Assembly (NCBI GenBank): GCA_002751075.1
Contig: NAOQ01000040.1
Location: 1 to 46,501 of the forward strand
Source of the DNA: Ichthyophonus hoferi
Taxonomy: Eukaryota > Opisthokonta > Ichthyosporea > Ichthyophonida > Ichthyophonidae
Direction: 5' to 3'
DNA: 46,501 nucleotides
Under the pieces are notes generated by a model that saw nothing but the letters and a program-made list of their open reading frames with translations, searched no databases and was not told the origin of the DNA. Shown here piece by piece: positions 34,665-45,694 of the stretch. Every line of letters begins with the position of its first letter. Position 1 is the stretch's first letter. The position numbers and the translations under genes were made by a program.

Positions 34665-36026
34665 TTATAGTCGGCGCCTAATCCTATCTTTACTAGCCTT
34701 AGTTCCTACAATGTCATTCGATTTCCTGTTCTGTTGTCCAGTGGTCCCTGTTATTTCATTGGTGGGTTTGAATGTAGGAATCACCACCTTTTTAGGTGCC
34801 ATGGTGGTTTTAGCAGGATTTACTCTTTTAAACGTATCAAACCCCTTGGTCGCCTTGGGTTCATCATCAGCCATAGAGATTGAGAGGTTGGTAGAAATTG
34901 AGGCAATTTGATTAGTGACTTCACCAAGGAATCTCCCGCCATCTAACATGTAGGTGCAAGCAGTACCTGGTACATGAACACTCATTGGCCTGAGACAGAG
35001 AGAGCAGAAGGAGTGACCACATTGACTACAACATACATTCACCCTCTCATTCCTACTTCTAGCCAATAACGTGTTGCAGTAAGGGCATGGCCTGAGTGAT
35101 CCTGGGCCAATTGGTCTAGGGGGGGATGGAGGTGGGGTAACAAGAGGTCGTCTGGATCTATCCTTGTTATTCTTCAGGGGCACCATGTTCTCCTTTTCTC
35201 CGTCTAGCAGCTCACAAACAGGGGGTGGTTGGAGAGGGGTAAGGGGCGGTCTGGACTCGCCCTCTATCTTAATACATCCCTGGGAGATAGGGGAATCATA
35301 CAATCCAAACTTCATCTGTATGGCATATGACCTTCTCCTCTCCCTTCCTTCACTAGTCGCCTGTCTATGTTGATAGTTTCTAAGGTCACAGTAAACACGA
35401 CGCCATGAAGAGGGGCTAACATTAAACGACATTAAAGAGCGACATTTATCCTCCCATAGCCTATTATTATCCGTTAAGGTACGCCAACCCCGACAAACTG
35501 CTGAAGCCATACACAGGTCCTTGGGGGAGAGCTTGGCCAATATAAGAAAAGAAACCTCACTAGGAATATCTTGTAGAAGGTTGGTCCTTATGCCTGTATC
35601 TTTGTTGTATGATGATAAGTTTGGTGTGTTTCTCCGTTGTTTTTTGGGACTGCAAAAGACAACTGTGGAGGGTGTAGTGAGGACAGCTGCTTTTCTCTTC
35701 CCATCTTGTAAAGGTGTAAGAATAAACTCATCGTCGCTTATATAGTTACTAGTACTACGATAATTATTTAGATAATTAGAGAAAGTGTTAGTGTCTGGAG
35801 TCTCTGGTGTGTTTAGGTAGAGACATGAGGCTACCTCCTGGTGGAGATGACTGACTGGTGTGGAAGGTTGGAGGTTGTTGACTTTGGCTTTCTCATTTGT
35901 AATGGGTGTCTCTTGTCCTAAATAATTGATGGCCCTGCTTCCACGAGCAACAGGTGTCATTTCCACATTATGTTGTGATATTTTCTGACGTTTGTCTGAA
36001 TTCATGTTATCATTAATCATATCCAT
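34665..36026 (-). CDS. EMI1/EMI2-like F-box APC/C inhibitor (FBXO5/FBXO43 family)
   Basis: An intronless gene for 453 residues. An F-box (about 153-197, IPSEVSFLILAKLSPKDLC) would bind SKP1. A KEN box lies at 278-280 and a D-box-like RRPL at 292-295. An IBR-type zinc-binding region spans 314-357, with C314, C317, C332 or C333, C336, C341, C344, H351 and C357. The protein ends RIRRRL, matching the Arg-Leu tail that EMI proteins use against the APC/C. In vertebrates these elements together block the APC/C ubiquitin ligase so cyclins can build up in S/G2 (EMI1) or meiotic arrest (EMI2). The N-terminal third is rich in S/T-P sites, including CSPKK at 125-129, as expected for CDK control. No clear DSGxxS degron was seen. 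The sequence does not settle EMI1 versus EMI2; one ancestral gene is likely. The start at 36026 is the first ATG of the frame. Confidence 0.88.
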   Translation of the reverse strand: MDMINDNMNSDKRQKISQHNVEMTPVARGSRAINYLGQETPITNEKAKVNNLQPSTPVSHLHQEVASCLYLNTPETPDTNTFSNYLNNYRSTSNYISDDEFILTPLQDGKRKAAVLTTPSTVVFCSPKKQRRNTPNLSSYNKDTGIRTNLLQDIPSEVSFLILAKLSPKDLCMASAVCRGWRTLTDNNRLWEDKCRSLMSFNVSPSSWRRVYCDLRNYQHRQATSEGRERRRSYAIQMKFGLYDSPISQGCIKIEGESRPPLTPLQPPPVCELLDGEKENMVPLKNNKDRSRRPLVTPPPSPPRPIGPGSLRPCPYCNTLLARSRNERVNVCCSQCGHSFCSLCLRPMSVHVPGTACTYMLDGGRFLGEVTNQIASISTNLSISMADDEPKATKGFDTFKRVNPAKTTMAPKKVVIPTFKPTNEITGTTGQQNRKSNDIVGTKASKDRIRRRL

Positions 36027-36298
36027 TTTGCGAGGTCGTTTTTATATGTTTTAAGAAGAAAAACTGATAATTCATATAAAGAGTCATATGTATATATATA
36101 TAAATGTGAACTTATTACTGAATATATTCCGATTCAGTTAATAATAGGTTTATGAACAACCACAAAATAATAAATACACTCTCCAGGGGGATGGTATACA
36201 GATCCCAATACATCTACAGTAATGATAGTTGTAGCATTATATATTCAAACGAACGGTTACTTAACGCGTCAGTATGACGTTTTTGACTTCCGTTTAAA

Positions 36299-36311
36299 TT
36301 TGGCGCGCCAA
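36299..36311. promoter_or_regulatory. Palindromic E2F site TTTGGCGCGCCAA
   Basis: TTTGGCGC is the classical E2F/DP half-site and is present on both strands around a 12-bp palindrome. It lies 273 bases upstream of the ATG of the EMI-like gene, whose vertebrate relative EMI1 is a known E2F target. Confidence 0.7.
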
Positions 36312-36624
36312 GGCAGGCCAATGATATTCTTGGATCTTTTGACACCCAAGACTCGGCAGTTGGGGGTTGTATTAGAGCGAATTATAAGCGAGATTAAACG
36401 GTAACAACTTTCTGGCGGCGGTTGGGTAAACGCGCGCAATTATATTTATATTTTGATACATGTATATGTATATTGGTAAGAAGTTAAATATGATTGGAAT
36501 ATTTGCTTATTTTATTTATTTAAAAAATATGTAAATAAATAAAGTTCATATAAGATAAATAAAGCTTAGGACTAGTACATATATTGTTTTGACGCCAACG
36601 CCATGTATGTGCGCCCGTTATTGC

Positions 36625-36632
36625 GCGCCAAA
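36625..36632 (-). promoter_or_regulatory. Second E2F-like site, TTTGGCGC on the minus strand
   Basis: The plus-strand word TTGCGCGCCAAA contains TTTGGCGC in reverse, in the same orientation as the EMI-like gene and about 600 bases upstream of its ATG. Confidence 0.5.
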
Positions 36633-37932
36633 CAGGTAAACATGCGTCAGTTGAAATCACTATACCATAAATCATTAACGGATACTGATTGCATGAAGAT
36701 GCACAATGTATTTATAGAAATATACTCTTACTATATTTGTAAAATTATTTTTTAAAAACAAAAGTAAGTGGACGTGATTATTTGAATATATATATAATGT
36801 TGAAATTTTAAACAAACTTTAGATTCTGATATACTATTTAGGTCAGCCAAACTTAAAACTGAAAAAAGCACACGCATATGCGTTCATACAGGTGTAGATG
36901 TCAGATGTCTAATAAATAACATACTAAAAACAATTACATCACTTCATGATCGTGTCTTGTATCCAATTAAGTGTTGTGATGTTCCTAGGTACAATAAAAA
37001 AACTATGGGGGAAAGCTTGGTTGAATGCTAAAATCAACGTAAAATGAAATTTTATTACGCCATCAACACAATCATACCAAATATTCATGCTGAAGATTGT
37101 CCAGTTGTTAGTAGAGTGTGGGATGTAGGAACCCTTTCAGCCTTACTTTTTTAATTCACATATATATATATATATTACTGGTCTACTAATCCAATCTATA
37201 ATATGAGATTCAACTACTATTTCCCTGTGATAATACATTTTGGCTTTTCCACAAGGATATAACAATAGGCTTGTGCTGTATAATTATAAGTTAAAATTTT
37301 AAAACTCATATGAACTAGTTGGTAAATTGTACACAATAGAAATATAGTACGGCGACAAGCGAGCATTCTATTAGTCCTCAATACTTTACAATTATATTAA
37401 CTACATAATACAATATAGATCTCAGGCGTATACACATGCTACGTTTTAAAAATATACGCATGTACACCTGCAAATACATCTATTTGTATGTATACATGTA
37501 TGCATAGTGTAGCAGAGATGTTTATAAATTAAAAATTTAAATATGCTTAACTACATATACTGTGGCGTACATGTGATAATCAAATGTGAATTTACGCTGC
37601 TTGCAGAATCTATATGTTCTGCTTTAACTGAACTAGCACATAATTATTTTAAAATATAATTTGATGAACGGTGGCACCTTGGTTTCATTTTCACGCCATA
37701 TTAATCTTACTGGCTATTGATGGTTGTCAATATATATTAAAATAAATATGAATTTCAGTTTAATTTAAAATGTTTAGAATGTACGTTATTTTTAATCTCT
37801 GGACTCAACTAAGTGACACTATTGTACAAACTCTGACTAATTGTACACGTTGTTTGTGTACTATCATTAAGTTGTGTTTACATCAGCAAATGGATAGTTT
37901 TTAATAATCTAATTGGTTGACAACCTTTAAAA

Positions 37933-38064
37933 CCAGTAGTAACTGATATATAAAAGCAATAACGACCAATAGTAACTGTTACATGAATATTATAACCACC
38001 AATAGTAGCTCGTATATAAAACTAGAAACTACCGATGAGATTGTGAGTGATAGATGACCAATCA
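37933..38064. repeat. 33-bp minisatellite, four units, exact period
   Basis: CCAGTAGTAACT at 37933, CCAATAGTAACT at 37966, CCAATAGTAGCT at 37999 and CCGATGAGATTG at 38032 are each exactly 33 bases apart. Units 1 to 3 share an ATAAAA or ATTATAA centre and a purine-rich end. A further CCAATC follows at 38058. There are no unique spacers, so this is a plain tandem repeat. Confidence 0.85.
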
Positions 38065-38721
38065 AAAGAATATATATATAAAAAATACATAAATCTATAA
38101 TTTTTGTATAAATCTACAACTAACTAACCACGCCCATCAATTCTTCTCAATGGGGCATCTATCAAGAAAATTATATGCATACGCTTACAAAAATTCATGC
38201 ATGTCTCTTGTACTTCTGTAAAAAAAAAAAAGCACAATTACCTCACGCTATATCAACATAATAATGTAAACTTTATGTGTTTTTGTGTAAGAAAAATGAA
38301 TATCCTATGTAAGAGTGTCAAAACAGCCTACTAAGTATTAAGGTAGTACTTCAAAGTTATTTCCATGTAGAAGACTTTTGATATAATGAAATATAATATA
38401 TTACGCAATTAAGAGTGTAATAATTTATAATATGGCCAAAAATCTGAGCGGAATCAAGTAAAAATTGGCACCTTGGTTTTTTTTTTAATAAATATGTAAG
38501 TTAAGACCACTGTAACGGACTTGACACCCTGCCCTAGATAAAGAATTGATTTGTAGTAGTATGAGGTCATATGTGTATCTGTGTGTGATTCAATATATTT
38601 GACACAATAAAATATGTCAGTGGCTTACTTACAAGATAATCCTTTTCTATATAGAGTTGGAGCTAATTATAATATACATATGTACATATAGTTACTGGTA
38701 CATGTATGCTCGTATTTGAGA

Positions 38722-38855
38722 TTTGGCGGGATAAATCCGTTGTTGACTTTAAGTTGTGATGCCATTTTAATTTTTTACGCGTGCGCCATTATAATCCAAT
38801 CAGATCAAATTATAACTGGCCGTTGGCTCCCGAGATTGGAATGTGGGTGGGGGTG
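38722..38855. promoter_or_regulatory. Orphan cluster of E2F, CCAAT, MYB and GGGTGGGG motifs
   Basis: TTTGGCGGGA (38722-38731, E2F consensus), CCAATCAG (38796-38803), TAACTG (38813-38818), CCGTTGG (38820-38826, inverted MYB core) and GGGTGGGGGTG (38845-38855) lie within 134 bases in a locally less A+T-rich patch. The mix is typical of cell-cycle gene promoters. A 97-codon frame (38716-39009) overlaps it but resembles no family. The gene it would drive is not identified on either strand. Confidence 0.45.
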
Positions 38856-41199
38856 TAAGTTGAAGCTGAGACGCTTTATAGATGAAAATGCGAAAATTGA
38901 ATGGTTACCCTCGCAACAGAATATGGCGCAGCACAGCACGATAGAAAAATTTCTACATAAGCGATGCTACAGATCCAATTATATGATAAATTTGGGTGCA
39001 AGAAAATAAATATAAATATAAATATATATGTACATATGCACAAATAAGTCTATGTATGGACGTAAGTATGTATATAAACTTTATACTCCTATATCTGTAC
39101 TGGATGTGCTAGGCCCATATCCTATCCGATCTAATTTAAAACTTGCAACTCATTGACTTGCAGGCAGGATAGCATGTGACCTTTGAAAATCAGTCCAAAA
39201 TGTACCTGGTTATGAATGATAAGATACACTTAACAACACATAGTACAAACAATGAACTATTGCCTTGTGAGCGTTATTGTAAGAGGATGTACACTGTGAT
39301 AAATTTATTTATATCATAAATGAAACAGGGATTTTAGAAAAAGAATAGCTTTATATATACTTGAGAGTTATATTTGCAAATCGCACATTGTCGTTCGGCA
39401 ATCTTATGGAACAGAGCAATTGGACTGCATGCTGATAATAGATAATACGTAAGACCACTACACCAATCCAACCAAGAGAATCTCGTAATTGGCATACATA
39501 GAAATGGCTAGATTAATTATGCAATCGAGGAAACCAATATATATATCGATCAAATTGACTTGGAGCGTCGACGTATAGTGAACAATTTACTTTTAAAGCT
39601 AAAATATTTCTTATTTTTTCGCTTTAATGGTATATTGGGCCATATGTGAGGTTATAATAACATATTTATGACTTCTTTGAAGTGCGATTTATATTACATA
39701 ATCTATGGTAATTTAATCGTCGTATAATGATAGAGACATATGTTTACTAGACAAGGTACAGTTGCCTACAAGTACCAAAGGCATCCTCCAAAAGTGGTTG
39801 AGGTAACCACTCTGGTTCCAATGGGTTTATTTGCGCAAAGTGTAACGGGAAGATCACGTGAATACAATGCATAGGTTTAAGTCTTCATTTCTTTTGCTAT
39901 TTAAAAACCCAAAATCAATTTGTTATCACAGTTGTTTCTAAATGTTATTGTACAGTACTAAGGAAGTAATGCAAAATTAATTCAGAAAGATCTCGGTAAC
40001 GCTTTATCTAAATGATCTGTGATCTGATAGATTGCTATTATGTTCAAAAGCATAATATAATTTGGTCTTAGCCTGTAAAACACGAGTTAAATAAAAAGCA
40101 CTAAAATTATAACTCAAAAACCACAGTAATTACATATTTATTGCAGATGTATATATGTATGTGTATTTATAGCGATAGTATGTATAGGTAATTATGTGGG
40201 TTGAATCTCTGCAGAGTTTTACACTTTTAATATATATTATATGTATCTCATCCTTTTGAGAGAAAAATTTGCAATTGATACCATGGGTAAATTGAGATTC
40301 GAATCGTCTAAGATTTCCTTATGATATACACAGATCAATTGTTGGCTCATACATAGTAATGCACATACGATCTTGGTAGGGTACGATAATAATTCTTATA
40401 TCCACTAGTAACTAGTATAGCTTAACTTGTGGGAATTTGAATTAGACTTCTCAATCTTGTTGGGAAAAAGATCATACACTAATTTTTAAAATGAAAATTG
40501 TTTTAACACAATAATATAAATAATGTGTGAATCATCTATCACATTTAAATATTAAACCAACTAGTTTTGAAAATCACATTATTTGATTGTCTTAATTGTG
40601 ATCTAGAGCAAATTAAAGGGTGCGTGCAGCCAATATGAGAATCATCTACTTTATTGGCTACTAATATTATAAGGTTTCAAACCAAATTAACTTACTGACA
40701 AGCTATACTCCCTATTGCACAATACACCGTCTTGCGGTTGTCAGGAATTGGTCTGCATTTCAGTCACGCAGAGTAAGAGCTGAACTCGTAGTGGTCTTAT
40801 ATTTACAATAAATAGTATTGCCAAGCTAAACCAAACATATTGAGGATCATAAGATAATATTCGAACTTCATGATGAACATATCGAATTTGGCTACATAAA
40901 AAAACAGAGGCAAAGTAGTTATAGTTATAGTTATCATGGGCTAGATAATTATTATATAGGCTGAAATTGACAGGACCTTCTTAAAATAGCCGATAGAAGT
41001 AGAGAGAATGCATGAATTTAAATTTGTGAGACAATTAAAACTTCTTATTGAATTTATTAAATGAATATTTTTCTGTTGTGGTTATTGCCATTTCAATTTC
41101 TGGATTCTACTACCCATAAGAAAATATCAAGCTTTCAGTCTAGTATTTTCCTATAAGTTGAGTAAAATGCTACATTTAAAGTCAGATCCGGAAGTTAAT

Positions 41200-41470
41200 G
41201 GTGCCACATACAGCTGTATATACAACATAGGTAAATTAACTCTAATTAAAATTAAGTAAGTAAGTAATGCAGGTTCTGAAAAATTCTATGTAGATATTAT
41301 ATTATATTTTGAAAGTATAAAGAGGTTTTGTCCAAGACAGATTGGATACTCTGAATTCTGTAGTAATACTAAATAAAGGCTACACTGATTTTTTCCTTAA
41401 GTTCTCTGTTTGCAATAATCGGTTACCATCCCGAACATGGATGAGATATAATTACATGCAGGCTGAAATT
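41200..41470 (+). repeat. Dispersed repeat, copy A
   Basis: Shares an ordered series of words with copies B and C: TATATACAACATA, GAAAGTATA, GTTTTGTC..ACAGATTGG, ATAAAGGCT, TTCTCTG.TT.CAATA, CCATCCCGAACATG. No coding capacity is evident, and the ends are not sharply defined. Confidence 0.7.
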
Positions 41471-42294
41471 GCTAATCACTGATTTTTTTAACCAATGGAA
41501 TGAAAACTGCAAATAAACAAACTGAAACTAACAATATATAATTTGAAACGTAGGCCTGTATGTAAATTCATGATCATTGTCTGAATTCAACATCAAATTC
41601 ATGTTACCTTGGAACAATTTCCAAATGATATTAGTTATTATCTGTTTCTGTAAAGAACCGTGAATCTCAGTTTGGCTAAGAAGCCTTTTCTGAGATCTAG
41701 AAAATTGCACTAAGTGCGGTTTGAGACATAGCTGATGACCATGCTACCAGCTGAGCCTTTACAACATTTTTCTATACTAGATCCCTTTCGGGTTGTCTCG
41801 TTGATATCGTTGTTGAATTCGGAATATGGGGCGGACTCCATATTCTTATTTTAATATATAAGCGTTTTTATAAAGTATAAAAATCAAGTTATTACACTTA
41901 TTTTGATAGTGTGTATCACAATAAGATATTTTACTGGACAAAAGTTATTAATAGCATATGTTCAATTACTTAATTAATTTTTACTACAATTTATTATTAT
42001 ATATATATATATTGTGTACGCAGCAATCTATATTCAACTGTTATTTATCCTCTATGACTTACATATTTCTTATACTCTACTAACTTATTCTTATTTATAC
42101 AAGTCTTACGTGGCACATCAAAACGAAGGGCATATGATGTGAGTCAAGCGAGAAAATTTTAATATATTTTTCAAAACTTTAATTTTCAATTGAATGAATA
42201 AAAGTTACTGGCCTTTTAGATAATAATATAACCATGAAAATTACAAAGCAGGATATATATGACACTATAGATTAAGTACTATGCCAAGATGGGA

Positions 42295-42555
42295 CTGTCA
42301 AATATAGCTAAATATACAGCATACGTAAAGTAATGATGATTATGATGATCTAATTAATCAATGCTAGGTTTTGAAGTATTCTATATAAGTGTACGATATT
42401 TAGAAAGTATATGAAAGTTCTGTCGGAAACAGATTGGGGACTCATGATTCTCTAATGATTATGAACAAAGGCTGTACAGTGTTTATCCTAAATTCTCTGC
42501 TTACAATAGTCAGCTACCACCTAGGCATTGTGAGAGAGCTGTTAAACAGGCTGCA
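42295..42555 (+). repeat. Dispersed repeat, copy B
   Basis: Contains TCAAATATAGCTA, TTAGAAAGTATATGA, TTCTGTCGGAAACAGATTGG, ACAAAGGCTGTACAGT, TTATCCTAAATTCTCTGCTT and CACCTAGGCATTGTGAG, in the same order as copies A and C. Confidence 0.7.
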
Positions 42556-43769
42556 ATCGACACTAATTCAATTTTGAAAACACTGTATTGAACGAATATC
42601 TAGATATATCACGTAATATATATATATAATATAGCTCTTCAAACAAAACTCCACTGATTATATAAAATGGTGCTACAGATAATAATAATACTAGGGTTAG
42701 TAATAATATGTAGTAGATTGCTACCAATGAATAGTTCCATAGTTAATTGCGAGTAATTCTGATTGGGACCATTACCTTCTTACATATTAAGTAGGTCAAT
42801 TAGTCATAAAGGTAGATTACGAATTAGAATATTGAATGAAAGAATTTTCCTTCTGTCATTCAATATATGCCTCCGTTACATATACATATCGTAGATTTAC
42901 CCATATACCGGTATTAAATCTTAATCATGACAGCCCCATTGTGTAGTTTTCCGCGAGTCAAACCAAACTACCTGACCCACGATTAAAGTTCTGAACTAAA
43001 CTAAAAATAGCTAGCCAATGGTCTAAGTTCTTTAGCACTTGCCTTTTTACTGGATTGTCTTTTATTGTTTTCAAGTTGAGATTGGTGAATCGATTCCAAT
43101 TAGAATCAATCGCTTACTATTCATTGGGTCAATAACGTCGTTGATGCCGTGAACTTATATAACTTAACTTATATAGATAGTTTTGTTGGCTATATGAAGT
43201 GGACAAGAAAGATACTTTGATAAATTAAAGACAACAATTTATCATTCACTAATTGCATTAAATCCGAGCCCTTTCCAATAAATTTTGGTCTAATTCAAAT
43301 ACATCAGTTAAAACAATTTAAGTCAATAAGAATATTAACATTCTGTAACTCTTAAGAACTTTTTTCAGGAGCTATAAAAACACACTGGTTGAGCTTGGCT
43401 ATAACTTTATATGCCTTTAGTAAACAATAACTGCTGCAGGTTTTTATTGAATACTCATCCCTTGCACCATGAGTGAGGTTGTTTTCATAAACAAAATTTT
43501 TAATTCGTAATAGTTGTATCAATCAAATTAAATTCAAGATACACTCAGACCTACCTAACAACTTTATAAAGCAAAGAAACATATTAGAAGCAACTAAAAT
43601 AATAATACACAGACTCTTTTTTGTTTTCCTTTTTTTGATTATTTCAGGAATTTAATCTTAAAAGAACATCATTTCAATTGCTTGTTCATGTCCATATATA
43701 GGTATGTACTGGCTTCCCATTTAAACATGCAAATATTTTAATCTTCCAATTATAATGAAATAAATGGTA

Positions 43770-43840
43770 TACTAGTATAATAGTACAACATTGCAATAGT
43801 ATAATAGGATAATAGTATAATAACAACATAAAAGTATAAT
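43770..43840. repeat. AT-rich simple repeat (AGTATAATA)n
   Basis: Imperfect units of AGTATAATA, GGATAATAG and AGTATAATAAC repeat about six times. Confidence 0.7.
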
Positions 43841-44809
43841 GTTGTCATATATAGCTAGTGTGAGTATTGTCATTGGGTATAGTAAGAACAAAAGTGGTAT
43901 AAACTACCGTACCTCCGAAAACATGGGTTTGGCACAACCGAAACTTAAATATATATTTATAATAAATGTTTAATAGTATAACAGCGCAACACTGTAGCTA
44001 AAGCAATTTTTTAATAACCCAAATTCAGTAAACATTGTTTTTAGAAGCCTTCCTATATTCTCAAGTGACTTGACCAGAACTTTTAGTGTGTCATTTTATT
44101 TTTCCTTCACTGGGCAGAATAGCTTTATGAACCAGGGCCTTACAGAAAAGTAATAACATTTAAGCTCTGCACTGGGGTTTTCACATATCATGGGGTTTTA
44201 ATGTCAACTCCAACTCCATGTCTAGTTTTCAACCTTTGAACTGAGCGATACAACTTAACTATGCAATTGCTGACTAGTGAGTTTTTTACCAGAAGCTATA
44301 CAGCCAGAGTTCAGGTTCTTTGCAAATACTGTTCAAATCCCATACCATAATAAATGCTTGTTACTCGCACGTTTGTATGTTCATATGTTTATAGATGAAA
44401 GTTATGATTGTACCGTACCTAATTAAGGTGAAAATATCAGCAAGAGTATTTACAAGATGAAATTCATTAACATTTCAGCTTCCATACAACAGTTTCCGAT
44501 AAAGACAAAGAAGGTAAAGACATAATTTCCTTCTGACTCAGAGGTCTAATTTATACAAGACCTAGACTACGCGTTTACTGCCTGTAACTCCACCAAGGAA
44601 CTTCAGCCTCGACTCTACATTCACCAGATTGTTTATTTCAACTGACTTGTTTGCAGAGTCTATTCATTCATCAACTTCCTTTGACGCTACATCCAGTAGT
44701 TAAGATACAGCTGCCGGAAGGGTAAACTCAATAAAGATGGGTAAATTATAAATATAAATATAAACTATCTAAACTAATACATTAACGATAAAAGTCTGAA
44801 CTTAATAAA

Positions 44810-44935
44810 ATATGTCAAATATAGCTACAACTATATATACAACATATCTGAAGTAACTACAGTTAAAATCAACCGCATCAAAAATACTGGATTCCAAAGC
44901 AATATATACATAAAGTGCTGGAATCAGAAAGTATA
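44810..44935 (+). repeat. Dispersed repeat, copy C, left part
   Basis: TGTCAAATATAGCTACAAC, TATATACAACATATCTGAAGTAA and ATCAGAAAGTATAG match the left halves of copies A and B. The right half does not follow here but about 425 bases later. Confidence 0.65.
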
Positions 44936-45360
44936 GCAAACGATGGTAGTTCTAGCAATTTGTCCATAGGCTTTGGGGTCGCCAATTGAGTATTGTATAA
45001 TAGGGCTATATATATTATGCTATCGTTTCACAAATAATGAATAATTTCAAAATTTCGTGTGTCAAGAACGTATTCATGTTTACCTATAATGGTAGTGTGC
45101 ATGTGCACAGGCATGTAGGGTTGCTACATATATCTGGATGTGCCGGGGGCCGCATATGTGTGAGCGACAAGGGCCTTTATTAGTTACAGCAATTTACATT
45201 TATACTCGGTCCTGAATGACCAGAGACTCGTTGTCCTGTGTAACCCAGCTGCTTTGTCGTAGAAGCGTGCTGGTCTTTAGCCCTATCAATTATTGATATA
45301 GGTTTTATCCGGTCTTCGATTGAACCTACTTATTCCTCTGTGATTCACATCTTGTAACAG
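44936..45360. other. Segment separating the two parts of repeat copy C
   Basis: About 425 bases of less A+T-rich DNA (for example GGATGTGCCGGGGGCCGCAT near 45136) lie between AAAGTATAG and the resumption of the repeat at GGAGTATAAAAAGG. No open frame or terminal inverted repeats were seen. It may be an inserted non-autonomous element or unrelated unique DNA. Confidence 0.4.
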
Positions 45361-45510
45361 GGAGTATAAAAAGGTTTTGTCAGATAGATTGGTGACTCTT
45401 GGTTCTGTGGTGATTCTGAATAAAGGCTATACAGTTTTATCCTAAATTCTCTGCTTTCAATAGTTGGCTGCCACCCTGAACATGAGTGAGCAAATTACGA
45501 CACATAGAAA
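45361..45510 (+). repeat. Dispersed repeat, copy C, right part
   Basis: Carries AGGTTTTGTCAGATAGATTGG, AATAAAGGCTATACAGTTTT, ATCCTAAATTCTCTGCTTTC and CCACCCTGAACATGAGTGAG, in the same order as copies A and B. Confidence 0.7.
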
Positions 45511-45535
45511 CTGCTGAACATCAAAAGGTTGTGGG

Positions 45536-45541
45536 CTTTAT
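45536..45541 (-). terminator. Candidate polyadenylation signal AATAAA
   Basis: TTTATT on the plus strand, 154 bases downstream of the stop (45695-45697) of the minus-strand gene at the right edge. Confidence 0.4.
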
Positions 45542-45694
45542 TCCTATACAGAGACAAGATTCAATTTTCAAAAAATAAAATTACACCATATTAAGCCATT
45601 AATAGCCTATCCATATGATAATGCTCTTTGTTTAGTTGCACAAATTTTCCTTGACAATCTCTGCAAATACAATGATACATTAAAAGTATTGCTC

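Larger units (their letters stand above)
36027..36700 (-). promoter_or_regulatory. Upstream region of the EMI-like gene with E2F motifs
   Basis: Positions 36280-36640 are a CG-containing island in otherwise AT-rich DNA. It contains a perfect palindromic E2F word, a second E2F-like word, a CGCGCGC run at 36431-36437, CTGGCGGCGG near 36413 and a CCAAT box at 36318-36322. The open frame 36222-36404 runs across these sites and has no recognised domain, so it is more likely promoter sequence than a gene. The island could also serve a divergent plus-strand transcript, which I could not identify. Confidence 0.55.
36701..45535. other. 9-kb stretch without a supported gene
   Basis: No open frame here has a recognised domain. 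It contains a 33-bp minisatellite, a promoter-like motif cluster at 38.7 kb, three copies of a dispersed repeat and AT-rich simple repeats (for example 43770-43840). A gene made of very short exons, or a long non-coding RNA, cannot be excluded by eye. Confidence 0.5.

Noticed and set aside
36222-36404. Open frame of 60 codons upstream of the EMI-like gene
   Set aside because: It runs through the palindromic E2F site and other CG-rich promoter words and has no domain. It is probably promoter DNA without stops.
37933-38064. CRISPR-like regular spacing
   Set aside because: Units follow directly with no unique spacers, and the context is eukaryotic, so it is an ordinary minisatellite.
38716-39009. 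Open frame of 97 codons
   Set aside because: The first part is the E2F/CCAAT/MYB cluster, and the protein resembles no family. I cannot support it as a gene, though a short exon within it is possible.
41690-41770. tRNA-like A box on the minus strand (GGCTCAGCTGGTAGC)
   Set aside because: The D-stem would not pair, no T-loop or B box follows at the right distance, and no acceptor stem was found. At most it is a relic of a tRNA-derived short element.
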